Assembly (NCBI GenBank): GCA_032173965.1
Contig: CM063288.1
Coordinates: forward strand, 25,514,001-25,578,000
Length of the DNA stretch: 64,000 nt
Direction of reading: 5' to 3'
Source: Sitta carolinensis
Taxonomy: Eukaryota > Chordata > Aves > Passeriformes > Sittidae
The position numbers were made by a program, and so were the translations under genes. Below, piece after piece: positions 28,360 through 40,900 of this stretch (position 1 is its first letter; each line of letters begins with the position of its first letter). The notes below the pieces were generated by a model. That model did no database searches. It saw only the letters and a program-made list of their open reading frames with translations, and was not told where the DNA came from.

Positions 28360-31300
28360 CTGTGAGAGAGGCATTGTTTCAGTTGCCTGCTGTGCTACTG
28401 ATTTCTTGGGAATCACTGGTTAACTCTGCTGCTCTGAGCCCTAGTTTTTGCACAAAAGTTATCCTCTGTGCATGTAAAAAGGAAAATAACATTTCCCTGC
28501 TTTATATTATCATTGTTCAGCTAAACCTCTTAAAAATTAAATACATTTAAAACCCAGTGTGGTTACTCCTGTAACACTGTAGCAGGCAAATTGTTTTATT
28601 CTTAAGAAAATTTAAAAGTAGTAAGCTTTCTTGTGACTTTCTCAAACTAATTTTCCTCTCCATAGCCATTCTTGCTGCTGCTAGTGCACGTGGTGGTGAG
28701 CTGAGGTTTCCTTCTCTCTGTACTACCTCCTAGCTACAGATGCTCTCTCCTTCAGAAATGCTTTTTGGAATACAATACCTCAGAATTAAAGCTGGCTTTC
28801 TATCTTTTACCATGACTTTATGTTGTCTTGCTAGAAAAAAAAAAAAATTGTCATTTCAAATTTGCCATGGGCAAACTAATTTTTCCTCTGCAGATTAATG
28901 GTCTTGTTGGCCTTACTCTGTCATCATGAAGATTGGTAGCATCTTCCCCCTTTCACAAAAGCCCTATATTGGATGTCACCTTTTCACGAACCTTAAATCC
29001 ACTCAGTGGGGCAGTGTCTAAAATTTGCTGCCTTACTACTGCACAGCACACTGAGGACATGACCACACAGAAATTTCTTCCCTTCCTGCTTGGACTGGTG
29101 TTGCTTCCAGGCTGTATGAGTGTCTCTTGTGGCTCACACCGTTGGGTCCTGGTTCTGAGTGCTCCCAGCTCCAGCTCTGTTCCCTTCCCACTCTGGTCTG
29201 TGTTACCTGGCCAGTGTGCTCACCTGCTGTGAGCAGCCACGAGCACTCACAGCCAGCCCATGGCAGCAGCACTTTGCCTTCTGCTGCAATGTTTGCAGCA
29301 GGTCTGGGCAGAAAGTGTTTAACACAGCTTCCAACCTCCCAAAGAGTTGCCTCTGCTGCAAACCATCCATGTACATGAGCACTGGCACAGCTAAATTAAT
29401 TATGAAGAAAGGCTTTATATCCTTTCTACCCCAGTTCCTGCTTTCTGTCTCTGTCCAACAACAGTGAGAGAAGCTCTTTACTTCCTGCTCTGCACCACAC
29501 TTGACCATGTCCTGTTCACCTCCACCTCTCCTCATTTGTTTGGATGCAAATGCAAAGGTGCAGGATTGATCCTTACCCAGCAGTTCCAGCTCGTTCAGCT
29601 GTTATCTTAGCAGGTAACTGATGTTCCTATCAGCTCCAGCCCTTCAACCTGGACAATGCTTGTTTGCCACCAGGTTTCTGCCTTTGTTATTTTCTCCTCC
29701 ATTCTCTACACTGTTCTTCAGCCTGGGTTCTCTTTTTCTGGTTGTCACTCAATTTATGCAGAGCCTTGAGTAATAAGCCCAGCAGACTTCCTTAGTTTGG
29801 GCACTGCCCTTAGTGTGAGTTCCTTCTACTCTGCACCTTGTCATGAGCAGCAACTGCTCTGATTTCTCAGTGTACAAAATGTTGTTTGGCATTTACCATA
29901 CAAGTTAATTATGCTATGAAGTGCTCCCCTCACAAATATATTTTCATTCAGAGAATCTTTCCTTGCTTGCTTCCTTTATTTGGTGAAAATGACATCTCCG
30001 GAACCTTGGCTTGGCTCTGGTGCGTGTGAGAGAATTTGATCTTGCTCTTTAAGAGGTCTTGGAATAATTCTTAGTAGTTTAAATGAAGAGATCTTCTCCT
30101 TTTTTCCTTCCTGGTCCTGCAACTTCCCACTTTTGCTCTATTTTGTTGTTGTTGTGGAGAAGAAACAGTGAAGAATGAATAAAAAGTAAACAGGGTAAAT
30201 ACAAAAGGTTAGCCAAATGCTGTAAGGAAAAAAACCTATCCCCCTCCGTGTGTTAAAAATTCTGTGTGTGTACTTGATACATGAGCCACTAAGTATCAGC
30301 TCTTTAGCATTTAACTCCAATATTGGGTTTGAAGTAATGAACTGTGTGCCTGTGCCATTCATTGTCCCTTATTTGAAAGCAGTGAATACCTGGCCCCACA
30401 CTAACCCCAGATTATCATCAGGTTGGTTGGTAGTAATGTGCAAATAGAATTGTAAAGCTATCTTCTGGTGACAGAAGGCCACTATTGTTTGCTATTTTCC
30501 TACTAGCCAAAGAAACCTAGTGAGTAATGAGTCAGGCACTGTTCATTCTACCTCTGTCATCTTTCTGTTTAGCTTTTTATCCTCTAATGTGGAAATCTGT
30601 ATTACAGTAGCTCAGTATAACAGACATCCTAATGTTCTGGTTTTAATTAAAATTAGATTGAGGAAATAAACAATTCAAAGAAGTTAGCTTTCCTTTTTAT
30701 GTCCACCCCCACCCCCTGCAAATACGCTTTCCATATCCTCTTCTGTGCTTGGAAGTGTTTGTTTTCACTCACATGTTCTTGGGTTGCTCAGCCTCCCAAA
30801 CAGACAGATTTCCTAACAGGCAGCAGGGAAGGACACTCAAGGAAGCTCACTTTTATTCATTTAGTCTTCTTAAAATTATCGATATTTTTTGTCTGTTTGG
30901 TTTGATACAGGCTGCAATCTAAAATACAAGTTTTTAAATAAATCTTTGTCAAAATGAAGACTTCACAAAACCAAACTGTACTGCTTCTGAGAAAAAATTT
31001 CCATAATACAGCTGCTGATTAATTTTAGTGATTCTATGTGTGTATAGATACACCAGAGAGTTAGTTACTCAAAAAGAAATTAGCAAATATTTCTTTCCTT
31101 TAAAACAACAGATTATTGTGATTGTAAGTGCTGCAATAGGTTAATGTACCTCCTCATCTCTGAAGACCTCCACCTCATCTCTTTTGTAATTAATTCCTAT
31201 TTAGGCTGTTTTAGCTTGTTTGTCATTTGTTGCTTCCCAAGCCATCAGTCATCTGCAGCAGTGGAGGGTGCTGTGGGCAGGATCAGGCAGAGCTCCAGGA

Positions 31301-33689
31301 GCTCTGGGTTGAAATGGCTTGGGAAGAGAAATTTCTAGGTATAGATTTGCTTTGAATCCTCTCTGCCTATAGCAGGGGTGTCAGCTGTTCCGTCCCTACA
31401 TGTCAGATGTTTGCTAATTTCAGGAACTGCACAGTGCAAGTTTTATTTACATGTGTGTGGTATGAATGCTGACACTTTTATAGGGCCACTATGAGAACCT
31501 CTAAGTCCTGTGGTGCTGCTCCTCTAAACTGCACAGTTTGTCGACTTGCCTGTGAAATCTGGTGCACCCATTGAGTAGGGAAAACTGATTTGACAGTGCA
31601 AGCTTGTTAATTCTGAGTGGATAACTGGCTTTAGTCCCCAGTGCTGAAATGAAGTGAATTTTGGGTTATTGCATCTCCCGCATGGAAAATACTATTAAAA
31701 ATCTGTGTCTTAGAGATACTTGAGTATTTTACAAAGACTTAAATATTTCTGGCATACTTGGAGGAGAGGAAGGAAGCCACACTCATACAAAATATATGTT
31801 CTAGTGGTTTAATTGGAAACATACCAAATTTTAGACAGTCTAAAATATGCTAACAAACTTATTCCAATAACAGTGTATTTATTTAGTTCATCCTTAACAT
31901 TTATTCTGGTTTAAATACCAGCTTCCTCTGTCTTGTGGGGATATTCAGATTGGAGAGAATGAGTTTAATCTTTTTTTGTTTTAGGCTAGGGTTTAAAGAA
32001 ATTGAAAGATGATGTTCCTGTCATAGTGGGAAGAGGGATCGCTGCTGGCCCTAGATCTCCTGTAGAAAACTTATATTGTACCATAAACTGCTGTCCATGC
32101 ACTTGTGTGGAATTGAAAGTGGAGCACAGACAAAATGATCTTTCACTAGAGGAGATTAAAAAGAAGGAAAAAAAATTAGAAGTAACCAATTCCTTTAGAG
32201 TAGGGGGAAGAAAAAAGAGGATTCAGGTTCAGAATAAGTGAGTAGTTAAGATCTACCTGAGTGTTAAGGCCTCAATCCAGCAAAATAAAGAAATAGACTA
32301 CAGGTGCATTATATGTGCTTCTGCTTCTCTTTTCTAGATCTTTATTAAAACAATACATTCACACCATAGTAAAAGGCTGTAGTGGAGAGCTGAAGTTAAA
32401 ATACATAGGTAACTCTTTTGGGAAGTGTATCTGTTGTCTTTAAAGATTGCGTGTATGAGTATAATTCACTCATCACATGTAGAATCTCAACATTTTCTAC
32501 CTTTGCTATTCTAGCCTCTTAGCTTATTCTTTTATTTTTATGGAACTCATGTGTTAGCACATAAATCTTTGAAACTATTATATATTAGTTTCCAGAATAT
32601 CAAGTAAAAAGCTGTGTCTCTTTTTTTGACGAACTATTTCTCTCTTTGTTATGAAGAACAGCAAAAGATTAGGAGAGGAGGTGATGAATTTAGGGTTTTG
32701 CATACTATAGATACTCTAGGGGAGGGGAGCAAGGAGATGGTTAGGGACTACATAGGCTAAAAGGAGCTTCTTTCTTGTTACATTACTACATCTGCTCATT
32801 TCTCAAGTTCACATAGGCACTCAAAGACATTGAATCAGCCCACGCCTGGCAAAAAGCATGTTTGACAGAGTATTGTTATTAATGGCTTCATGGCACACCA
32901 AGACCATTTGTTGATCTTGGCTGTCAGTTTATTGTCTTTCTCAGTCTTTGTTTATTTTGTGTACGTCAGCCATTCACTGTGTACCTTGGGACACAAATTG
33001 CCTATAACAGATCAAATTTGCTGGTCAAAGGTTAAGTCACTCTCATGAGGCTGTTTGCCTGTGATAGCACTGGTGTCTGTTGGCTTTGATACCATAGTTA
33101 CTGCACTAATATTGTAATTACTTTGCACAATCATTAAAGCTCAATAGAATGTTCCTCCATTCCAGGTAGAAAACAACAAATTCCTTGGTCAATTTGGGCT
33201 CTCCTTACTCAAGCAGATTTCTTTGTAAGGAATCTTATGTGTTGTATTTAGAAAATGGAGGTCAGACTGAAACCAGGAGAATGATTCCTGTGGAGAGAAG
33301 TTCTTGTCTACAGGGACTAACATTTTATGTTGTCCAGCCGTGTTTAGACCAGCTCTATTCTTAAGTGTCCACATAAGTAAATGGAAAATTATGTTGAACA
33401 TCTAGGTTTCTGTTTAATATCCACCATGCAGAGCAGCTACAGACCTAAACCAAGTCTACAGTACAAAGATTGATATGGAAATCTGTAATATAAATCAGAG
33501 GAAATTTCATATTTAGTATTGATCAGAGAAGGAGAAAAATATGAAATTAAATTAGTTGCATAAAATGTTGTGCTAATTTATATGCAAAAAGGAAAATATT
33601 GTAAATTAAGCACTGAAGTATAAGGTTTTCACTCTGTTTGTAAATATTGACTGAAAATGAGATTTAAAAGCTATTAAAAATTAAAAATT

Positions 33690-34210
33690 GTGGTTGGTAG
33701 CTTTCTCAAGGACCCAGTTTCCAAGGCTGACCAAACAGAAGAGTGAGACCAAAATAAAACATCAGGGAGGAAGGAAAAAAAGCCAGGCTGGAAAGCATCT
33801 TAAATTGATACAGTGTCTGTATATAGGTAATTGAAGCCATGAGGTTTAATTAAAATTACCAAGTGGATGTTACTATCAAGAATGAGGCAATGAGACTTAA
33901 AGAGAATTTCTCTGAATGCGTATGGGGAATTTCAGGAGCAAGATAAGAAAAAGAACAATGTTACTGTCAGCTATAGAGAAAGGTATTCACTGAAAAACAG
34001 CTCAAGCTGTGGGCATTTTCCAGGACCCCTGGGTACCAAATTTCAAGGATAACCAAATGCTCTATAAAAGCATCTTGTGATCAATTGTATTGAATGGCAC
34101 AGAGGAGTTGCATTGAATCAACACAGATGACAATCCATTTGGCTGAGCAAAGGAAGATTGTTACAGACCTTTAATATGGCAGTTTCAGTTCCATATCTGT
34201 CCATTTTGGA
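33690..34210 (-). mobile_element. Decayed L2-type LINE fragment carrying reverse-transcriptase motifs A, B and C
   Basis: On the minus strand three reverse-transcriptase landmarks appear in the right order and spacing. 34069-34094 translates as FNTIDHKM, in place of FDTVDH (motif A). 33919-33933 gives EIPHT, in place of GVPQG (motif B), with a downstream FSL as in LLFSL. 33804-33838 gives GFNYLYTDTVSI, in place of the L2 GFKYHLYADDSQIY (motif C). A to C is about 280 bases, close to the roughly 276 I expect in L2. The catalytic Asp pair of motif C is degraded and stops occur, so the copy is long dead. FxTxDH, not CR1-type FDTVPH, and the Tyr-containing motif C favour L2 over CR1. The exact ends are not visible. 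Confidence 0.65.
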
Positions 34211-37200
34211 ACTTGGACATGTAATAATTTTGTTGGTCTCTTGAAATAACAAAGCTTTAATAAAGTCAATATACAGTAGCAGTTCTCAAACACAGAATAA
34301 AGAAAGATGATAAAGTACAGAAGCACTTAGGTTTTACAACCTTTTACTTTAGCAGAGATAGTATTTGTGCATTTAAAAGACAACGCAAAAAGTCCAGGTG
34401 GTCGGATTGCGTTTTGCATGTCCAGCAGTGAGATTTAGGGTAAAGATGCTTCCTGTTTCACGGCAAAAGCTGGAGGAAGTGGTCAGACCTGATTGCAGAT
34501 ATTGCAGCAGGAATACCAAGTGAAGCAGAACAGAGTGATCAGAAGGAAGGTTTTGGGGAACCTAAATAAGCAACAGTCATTTCAAAATAGTGGAGAAAAT
34601 CCTGGAGCCTGTCAGTCTTCCTGAAATAAATAACAACAGATGTTCCAAAGAGATGTGGATTGGTCTTAAGCCACAGAAATACAAACATGTAGTGGCTTTG
34701 TGACAAAAATCTCCAGTCGAGGCTTGCTGAACTTCATGGAAATTTTGGATGAGACCAACAGAGTAGAGTGTTCCTGGGTACGAACAGCAGTGAGGTTGAA
34801 ATGAGCCAGCATGAAGTTGTGATTAATGCTTTTTTCCTTTGGGTTATAAGGGTGTAGGAGAATTAACTCTAGTCCCAGTTCTACATGGACTTTGGAGTAA
34901 TTAATATTTTTTCAGACTTGCTGGGGAAATCCTAGCTTGAGGTTGTGAGAACTTGTAAGGTCCATTTTGTCCCTGAACAGCGAACCTAAAACCAGTATAT
35001 TGAAGTTCTCTGTTTCTGTCAATAACTCAATATCAGATTTCTTTTCCTTCAGAAATGTATTTTAAATGATAGTCCTGAAAACTGCAGTCTAAACTTAGAA
35101 ACATTTCTGCTACTCATTTATTCTCACTGATATACAAAGTTGTCTGAGACCAAATTAATCTTGTAGCTGCATCTTTACAATCCCATTGTTTCTATTTGTG
35201 TTTAACAAGAATAATTACAAATGGAATTTAGCCTTTGTAATTCATAAAAAAAAGAACAAAATGCAGGTTTTTGTATATTATCTTTGCTGGGCTTTAGGGT
35301 TCAAATGAGAAAAAAGTGGGAGAAACTAGTTTTATTTATTTAATACATGGCAGAATTCCCGGAAGCAGCAGATATGTGAAAGTCCTATTTGTGCTGTGTA
35401 GCACTGTGTTGGGTAGGAGATGAAACAGGCTTTTTGTCCCTGGGAATTTTTAGATATTCCTATATTTTGCCTGCATTCAGATAGTTTCAAAACTCAAATA
35501 TTCCTATTGAGTTAATCCTGAAAAAGAAAAGGGTTGGGTGAGTTAAAAATACACATTTTTGTTCTCACTTCTCATTTTTATAGCCTTTTAATAAGGACTG
35601 AGATGGTTATTAATGCAAAGAGCCACTTCGTTTAAAATCCCTTACTGTGAAAATACAAGAAAACTTGAGAATTTAAAAAATCCAGTTGTGACATTACTGA
35701 AGAACAAAAAGAAATTGCTTACCAAACAAACACCCAGTAACCTCCACAGTCTGCTTGCTTAGTAAAGTGTACCATCCTAGGAAAGAGAAATGGTATTTTA
35801 TAGTACTTCAGGAAAAAGCCCGTGGAGTGATTATCATCCCCAAGGTTTAACATCATAAAAAAAGTATGCATGATGGGACTGAAAAATGTAACTTCTTTTG
35901 TATAGTCATTGCTGCTAATATTTTTAAAAATCTGACCTGTGACACTTCTAGAACATGGAGCAGAGCAAAAACGACCTTTTATGTGAGATCAACTCCTGAT
36001 TCCAAAAATGCCTGTAGTAGTAATAATAAGCTTCTGATAAGGCACTGACTCATGGCTGTGAGGAACAGATGGTGATGGCCAGTCAAGGCCCTGCTGCAGC
36101 CCAAGATGATCTGGTAGGATTTACTGTGGCTTTCAGCATGCTCTGGGGAAAGTAAGAAACCTGTTCAAAGTAAAATGAAACATCATGGGCTAATAGGAAG
36201 GCCACTCAGCAGATTCAGCTGAAAGGTTAGAAGATGAAAATGAGTATTAAAGAATGATGGCAACTCTCCAGGAGTGGAGAGGGAATACTAAATGCAAAAA
36301 TCAAGGCATATCATTGCCCTCCTTTATTCCTCTTATTTTGTTAAAAGTGAGGCTGACACTGTGTGTCTTCTTTAAAGAGAAGAATACTGATTTAATGGCT
36401 CCCTCAGTAGTGCTCTTCTCTCTGGATTGCCTGAGTCCCACCATGTGTTCACAGTGACAACAGTGCCCTGTCCTACTGGGTAAGGGACAGCGAGAGAAGT
36501 GCATCCACCCTCCAGTAGCCTTTCCCAGTCACTACAAAGAAATCTACCATATAATGTGAATGAATAAATGAAGGAAGAAAATATAGTTAGGGATAAAACA
36601 ATCCCTTTTCATTTCTTCCCTTTGAGCCCTGCAGCAGGAGCTTTCCAGGCTTTCCCTGCCTGTGCCAGACAAGGATATATTTTCTTCAAAGACTGCCTCA
36701 CAGAAGTCCCAGTGCAGGATTTTCCTGTGTCGTAACTGGTTACAGTTTGTGTCCATATACAGGGGCCCTTCGCAGCTTGTTTCCAAAATGAAAGTTGGCA
36801 TTATGCTTGTTATTGTTCAGCAGTACATAAAGTGAAACAGACTTTCAAAAATCATTTACAGAAGATTTGCTGTGACTATCGACATTTTTTGACAACCTAA
36901 TTTTTCTTGTAGACTTTCTCCTCTCCTCCCTCCTCCTGCCACCTCCCAATTCCTACCCTGCAAACAGCAGAAATGTATTTGGGAAAATGAAAAAGTTATG
37001 AATCAAACTTTGGAGGTATTTTTTAATTGACCCTGGGTAGACATTTAGATGGAGCTGATAGAAAGGTTGCAGATGTTCTGTATTAAAGAGTCTCTTTATA
37101 TTAGATGATGCTGTGTCCTGCATCAAACGATTGAGTAGTCTCCTGTGGAAACATGCATTTGCCCATAGTACATTCTGAGCAGTTTCAGTTATGTACATAT

Positions 37201-37446
37201 TTCATCTGTCACTGAATTAACCTGAAAAGTCCATGGGTAACCAGATCCCTGGGATGGAAGGGTTCACTTGATGCTTGTTTAATAAAGAACTTTTTTTGAT
37301 ACTAAAACTTAGCAGGTTTGTTCTAAAACAAAGCCACTGATATTTCTCTTGGAACTGTAGGCTGCATAGCTTAAAAGCCCAGCATGTCATTTTGAGACTT
37401 TGTTCCAGTTACATATTTTGTCATTGGCACCGTGTAATGTAGACTG

Positions 37447-37590
37447 GTTTGGGGCAGGGTTTTTTTTTTTGTGGTGGGGTTAGTGGTGGTGGTGGTGGCG
37501 GGGATTTGGTGCTTTTCTTTTTAATTTTGGTGGTGGCTTGGGGGTTTTTTGATGACGTTTTGGCTTTGTGGTTTCTCTGGGTTTTTTTTC
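37447..37590. repeat. G/T-rich tract with GGT run
   Basis: The plus strand is nearly pure G and T, with a GGT tandem run at about 37482-37500 and several G3-G4 blocks (GGGG at 37451, 37497 and elsewhere). Such a strand could fold as a G-quadruplex. There is no coding or gene-end context. Confidence 0.75.
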
Positions 37591-37888
37591 ATCCAGACCA
37601 AGAATGGTATTAACCAAAACTGGCTACATGCACATGCAGTTTCATTGAAAATGGGTAATGCTATCAGAGAAAAATAGCAAGAAATTCTAGAGATGACAGT
37701 TAAAAAATACTGATGTTTTTAGAGGAAACCAGTATGAACTGGGATTGGTTTCAGGCTAGAGAATTGCTAACTTTAAATCTAATTCAGTTTGAAGCCTTCG
37801 TTACAAGCTGCCTCTTACAATACAGCTGGGAATCCTTAATACTGTATAGTTTCACTTGCGTTATATGAAAACATGATCATTTGCCTTT

Positions 37889-37905
37889 AAAAAAAAAAAA
37901 AAAAA
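37889..37905 (+). repeat. A homopolymer, 17 bases
   Basis: A plain run of 17 A. No element body is recognisable upstream, so it is called a simple repeat and not a retroposon tail. Confidence 0.9.
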
Positions 37906-40900
37906 CACTTCATTTTTAATGTTGTAATCTTTTAATAATGAGTGGCTGAACTATCTCTGTAATTCATTACCCTTTCAGCTGTTAGATGAATGGGATATGT
38001 TATGGTTTGTCATTATTCTCCATGGTGGCAAGGAGAACAGACTGGGGATTTAAATCGCCTTCCCCTGCATGGGTTATAGACATGCTGATGACTTGCTGTG
38101 AGATTACATTTAGTTCCAGGATCTCTGGTGCTTCAGAGTGTAATGCATTCGCTTGCCATGATGAACAAAAGCTTCTGATGGTTTATGTAGGTATACTAGG
38201 AGTGAAATGAAAGAGAAAGAGCAAAGAATGCAAGTAAAATGTCACATTCTTTTACAAATGACTGGTTGAGTACAGAGGAAAAAAGTAATAAATGTGTGTG
38301 AGAAGGGAAACAAATATAATAATTGAAATATTATATGGACATCTACACGTGTGTGTGTAGATATATAATGTGAAATACAGTATAATCTTAACATTGTTAT
38401 GTACATACTTAGGACTACCCTGGCTCATTACCCATTGCATCAAGGATGCTCAAGTGTTTATTATGCTATTTACCAAATTATAGCTATTTCCTGAACAGCC
38501 GGTCTCTGCTGAATATGCTTGCATTCTGTCCATCTTTAATAATGAAGCCTGCACTTTGGGGCAGAAACATAGTCTGGCAATGAGCAGCAGGAAATAAGAG
38601 AGAAATTGGTAATCTCTTTAGCTTTACTGTTTTATGTTGTTTATTTGCCTCTCCCAAGTATTCATTCAGGGAACTTGGGAAGCAGAGGTCAGGCAGCTGA
38701 ATTTCTTAGTGAATATTAGGAACTGGGCTGAAGAGCAAACAGATATCTAGTAAGTTTTTTATTGTGGGTTTTTTCAATTGCTTCTAAGATTTAGCTAGTC
38801 TGAGCTGGATGGAGTGTTGTAATAATTTTAATGGAAAATATCTGTATGTCAATTTATAAATACTAGTTATTTATTTCAACTTCTGCATAGGTACCTAAAA
38901 TGGATTATAGATTAATAAACACTGCTGGGATGTAGAGGGATTCAGAGGAGATTTTTGAATATTACCATTTTTCGTGGTGGGGCTTTAACTCCTTTTCAAA
39001 TGCCTAAGTCAGTTACACACACTGTTCCTCATGCTTTGTAGCATTTCTTCAAAGTTTAACTTGGTAATACTGTGCTTAATCATAAATCTGATTTTATTTC
39101 ATTTTAACATTCAGAAAAATATCCTCAACGAGGTGTAAGGAAACCATTTGGAATATAAATGCTGGCATATAATCCCTTCAGTTATTGAAAAAACAGTCTA
39201 ATCAATCTCTAGGTTGGCTTTTTAGCTCAAAATGCCTTAATGTGACAGGAATGCACTATAATCTATGAAAGGAATGTCTTAATTTATCACAGAGCCCATT
39301 ACTTTTGAGTTATATTTTGTGCTCTGGGTATCTGTACTTAATTCTTCACAGATAATATAGAATGAAGTCTTGCCTGTGATGAGTTTGAGAAAATTGAACT
39401 TATTGTTTTCTTTTTCAAAGAAAAGAGTAGTTTCTCTTACTGTGGAGGTAGGTTCAGTACCTCATAAGTTTTTGGAATGTGCTTGTAACTCTACAAAACC
39501 AATGTTCTCAAGGTCTTAACAGCCAGCTGCAGAAGCTGGGCACTTCTTTGTGGGATCCTCTGCAGCTTTTGCATTTGCCCTTCCACACCACTAAGTTCAG
39601 TACTTCGTACTCATTCCTCATGTACTAGAGAGTAGCTAGTCTGGATTAAATGCTTGAGTTTAAAGTACACTGAAGACAGACGTGTTCAACCTTATTCAGT
39701 GTGTTTGGACTTTGAAGAACCTCCAATTCTCTTTAGAATTTCATATGATGAAGAGTTAAGTTCTGTTTTAAGGTACTTTAATGTACCCAAGACTTGCTGC
39801 CAATTTTTGTTGCTAACAGAGATGTTCTCCAGCCCCTAACTTTGTGCATCTGTGTTTGATAAGGCTGGCAAATGTCTTTGATTAGGGTAGATTTTTTTGG
39901 AGTGGCCATTCAGAGGCAACTTTCGTCTGTACTCTGATGTGTGTCATAAAGAAAGGTTTTTCACATTAGTGAAGTGCTTAATTACATTGGAGCAGCATAG
40001 TTGCTTTGGGTTTTTGACTTATTTGGACTGTAAAAGTGAAATGTAACAAATGTTACCATCTGCTCTTCTCATCCTGCTCCCCCTTCCCTCTTGGTGCCCC
40101 AACCGACTCTCTTCCTCTGTTTCATCCTTAGTGTCTGATTCAAAATCTTGTCAGGGTACTTAAGACTTCTAGTAGCTTCAAGGCATGAAGTGTGAGATCA
40201 ACTTTTCCCAAGCAAGTTTCCACACTTGTTCTGTGAATTAAGGGTTTTTTCAAAGGTTAGCCAGAACTATAACAGCACCTTTTTTTTCTCCTTAAAAAGT
40301 AAACTTGACACATCTGTCACGTCTGAGGACTGGAAATTTCTGGCTTCATAGAGGAAAATGTGTCACTGTGGTGTATGTCATCTGACCTAACTATCCTAGA
40401 GATTTTTGTTCCATTTATCTCCTACACGCTTTATATAATGAAGGAAGTCTCCCTAGGCATGATCAACCACCGAGAGTGAGTAAAACACAATGGTTTCAAT
40501 CAAGATATCTGCTACCCCAAGTTAGTTGTTACTCTTCAGCTAAAGGTGCTACCTTTCACCTTGGCAACCAATAATAATTATTTTCTTCATAGACATTGTG
40601 TAGATTTTTCACTAGCTGCTGCTCACAACCTTGTGCTTAAATTTGTAAGAAGCTTTTTCTATTTTAGTCCTAATGTTTGATCCCTTTCAGAAAAATAAAT
40701 TCTCTGTGACCTGAATTTCTGGAGTTCTCTGATGATCTCCAATGTGAATATCTTGATAGGAAATGCTACAGATTTCTTTGTATTAGCCAGACTGTGTTCC
40801 CAGCATGTGTGCGACACAATTCCAGCAAACTTGGGTTACTGCTTTTCCTGTAGAAATCTGTCCATAGCACGAAGGAGCTACCAAAAGAATTGAAGAGAAA

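Larger units (their letters stand above)
24605..33690 (+). other. PARD3B: PARD3B intron, mostly featureless
   Basis: No exon, RNA gene or named transposon is recognised. Minor elements are an A-run duplication at 27131-27174, short A/G-rich repeats at 28302-28359, a more C/T-rich and GC-richer stretch at about 28900-29800, and a block at about 26830-27060 containing TTTAATTAAGC and ATGCATGCATAAAT words with an enhancer-like texture. Open frames are all short or unrecognised, including the lysine-rich 79-codon frame at 32002-32241. Confidence 0.6.

Noticed and set aside
34030..34050. CCAGGACCCCTGGGTACC read as the LINE GVPQGS motif
   Set aside because: Its spacing to the flanking motifs is wrong by about 100 bases each way. 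The relic at 33919-33933 fits both distances.
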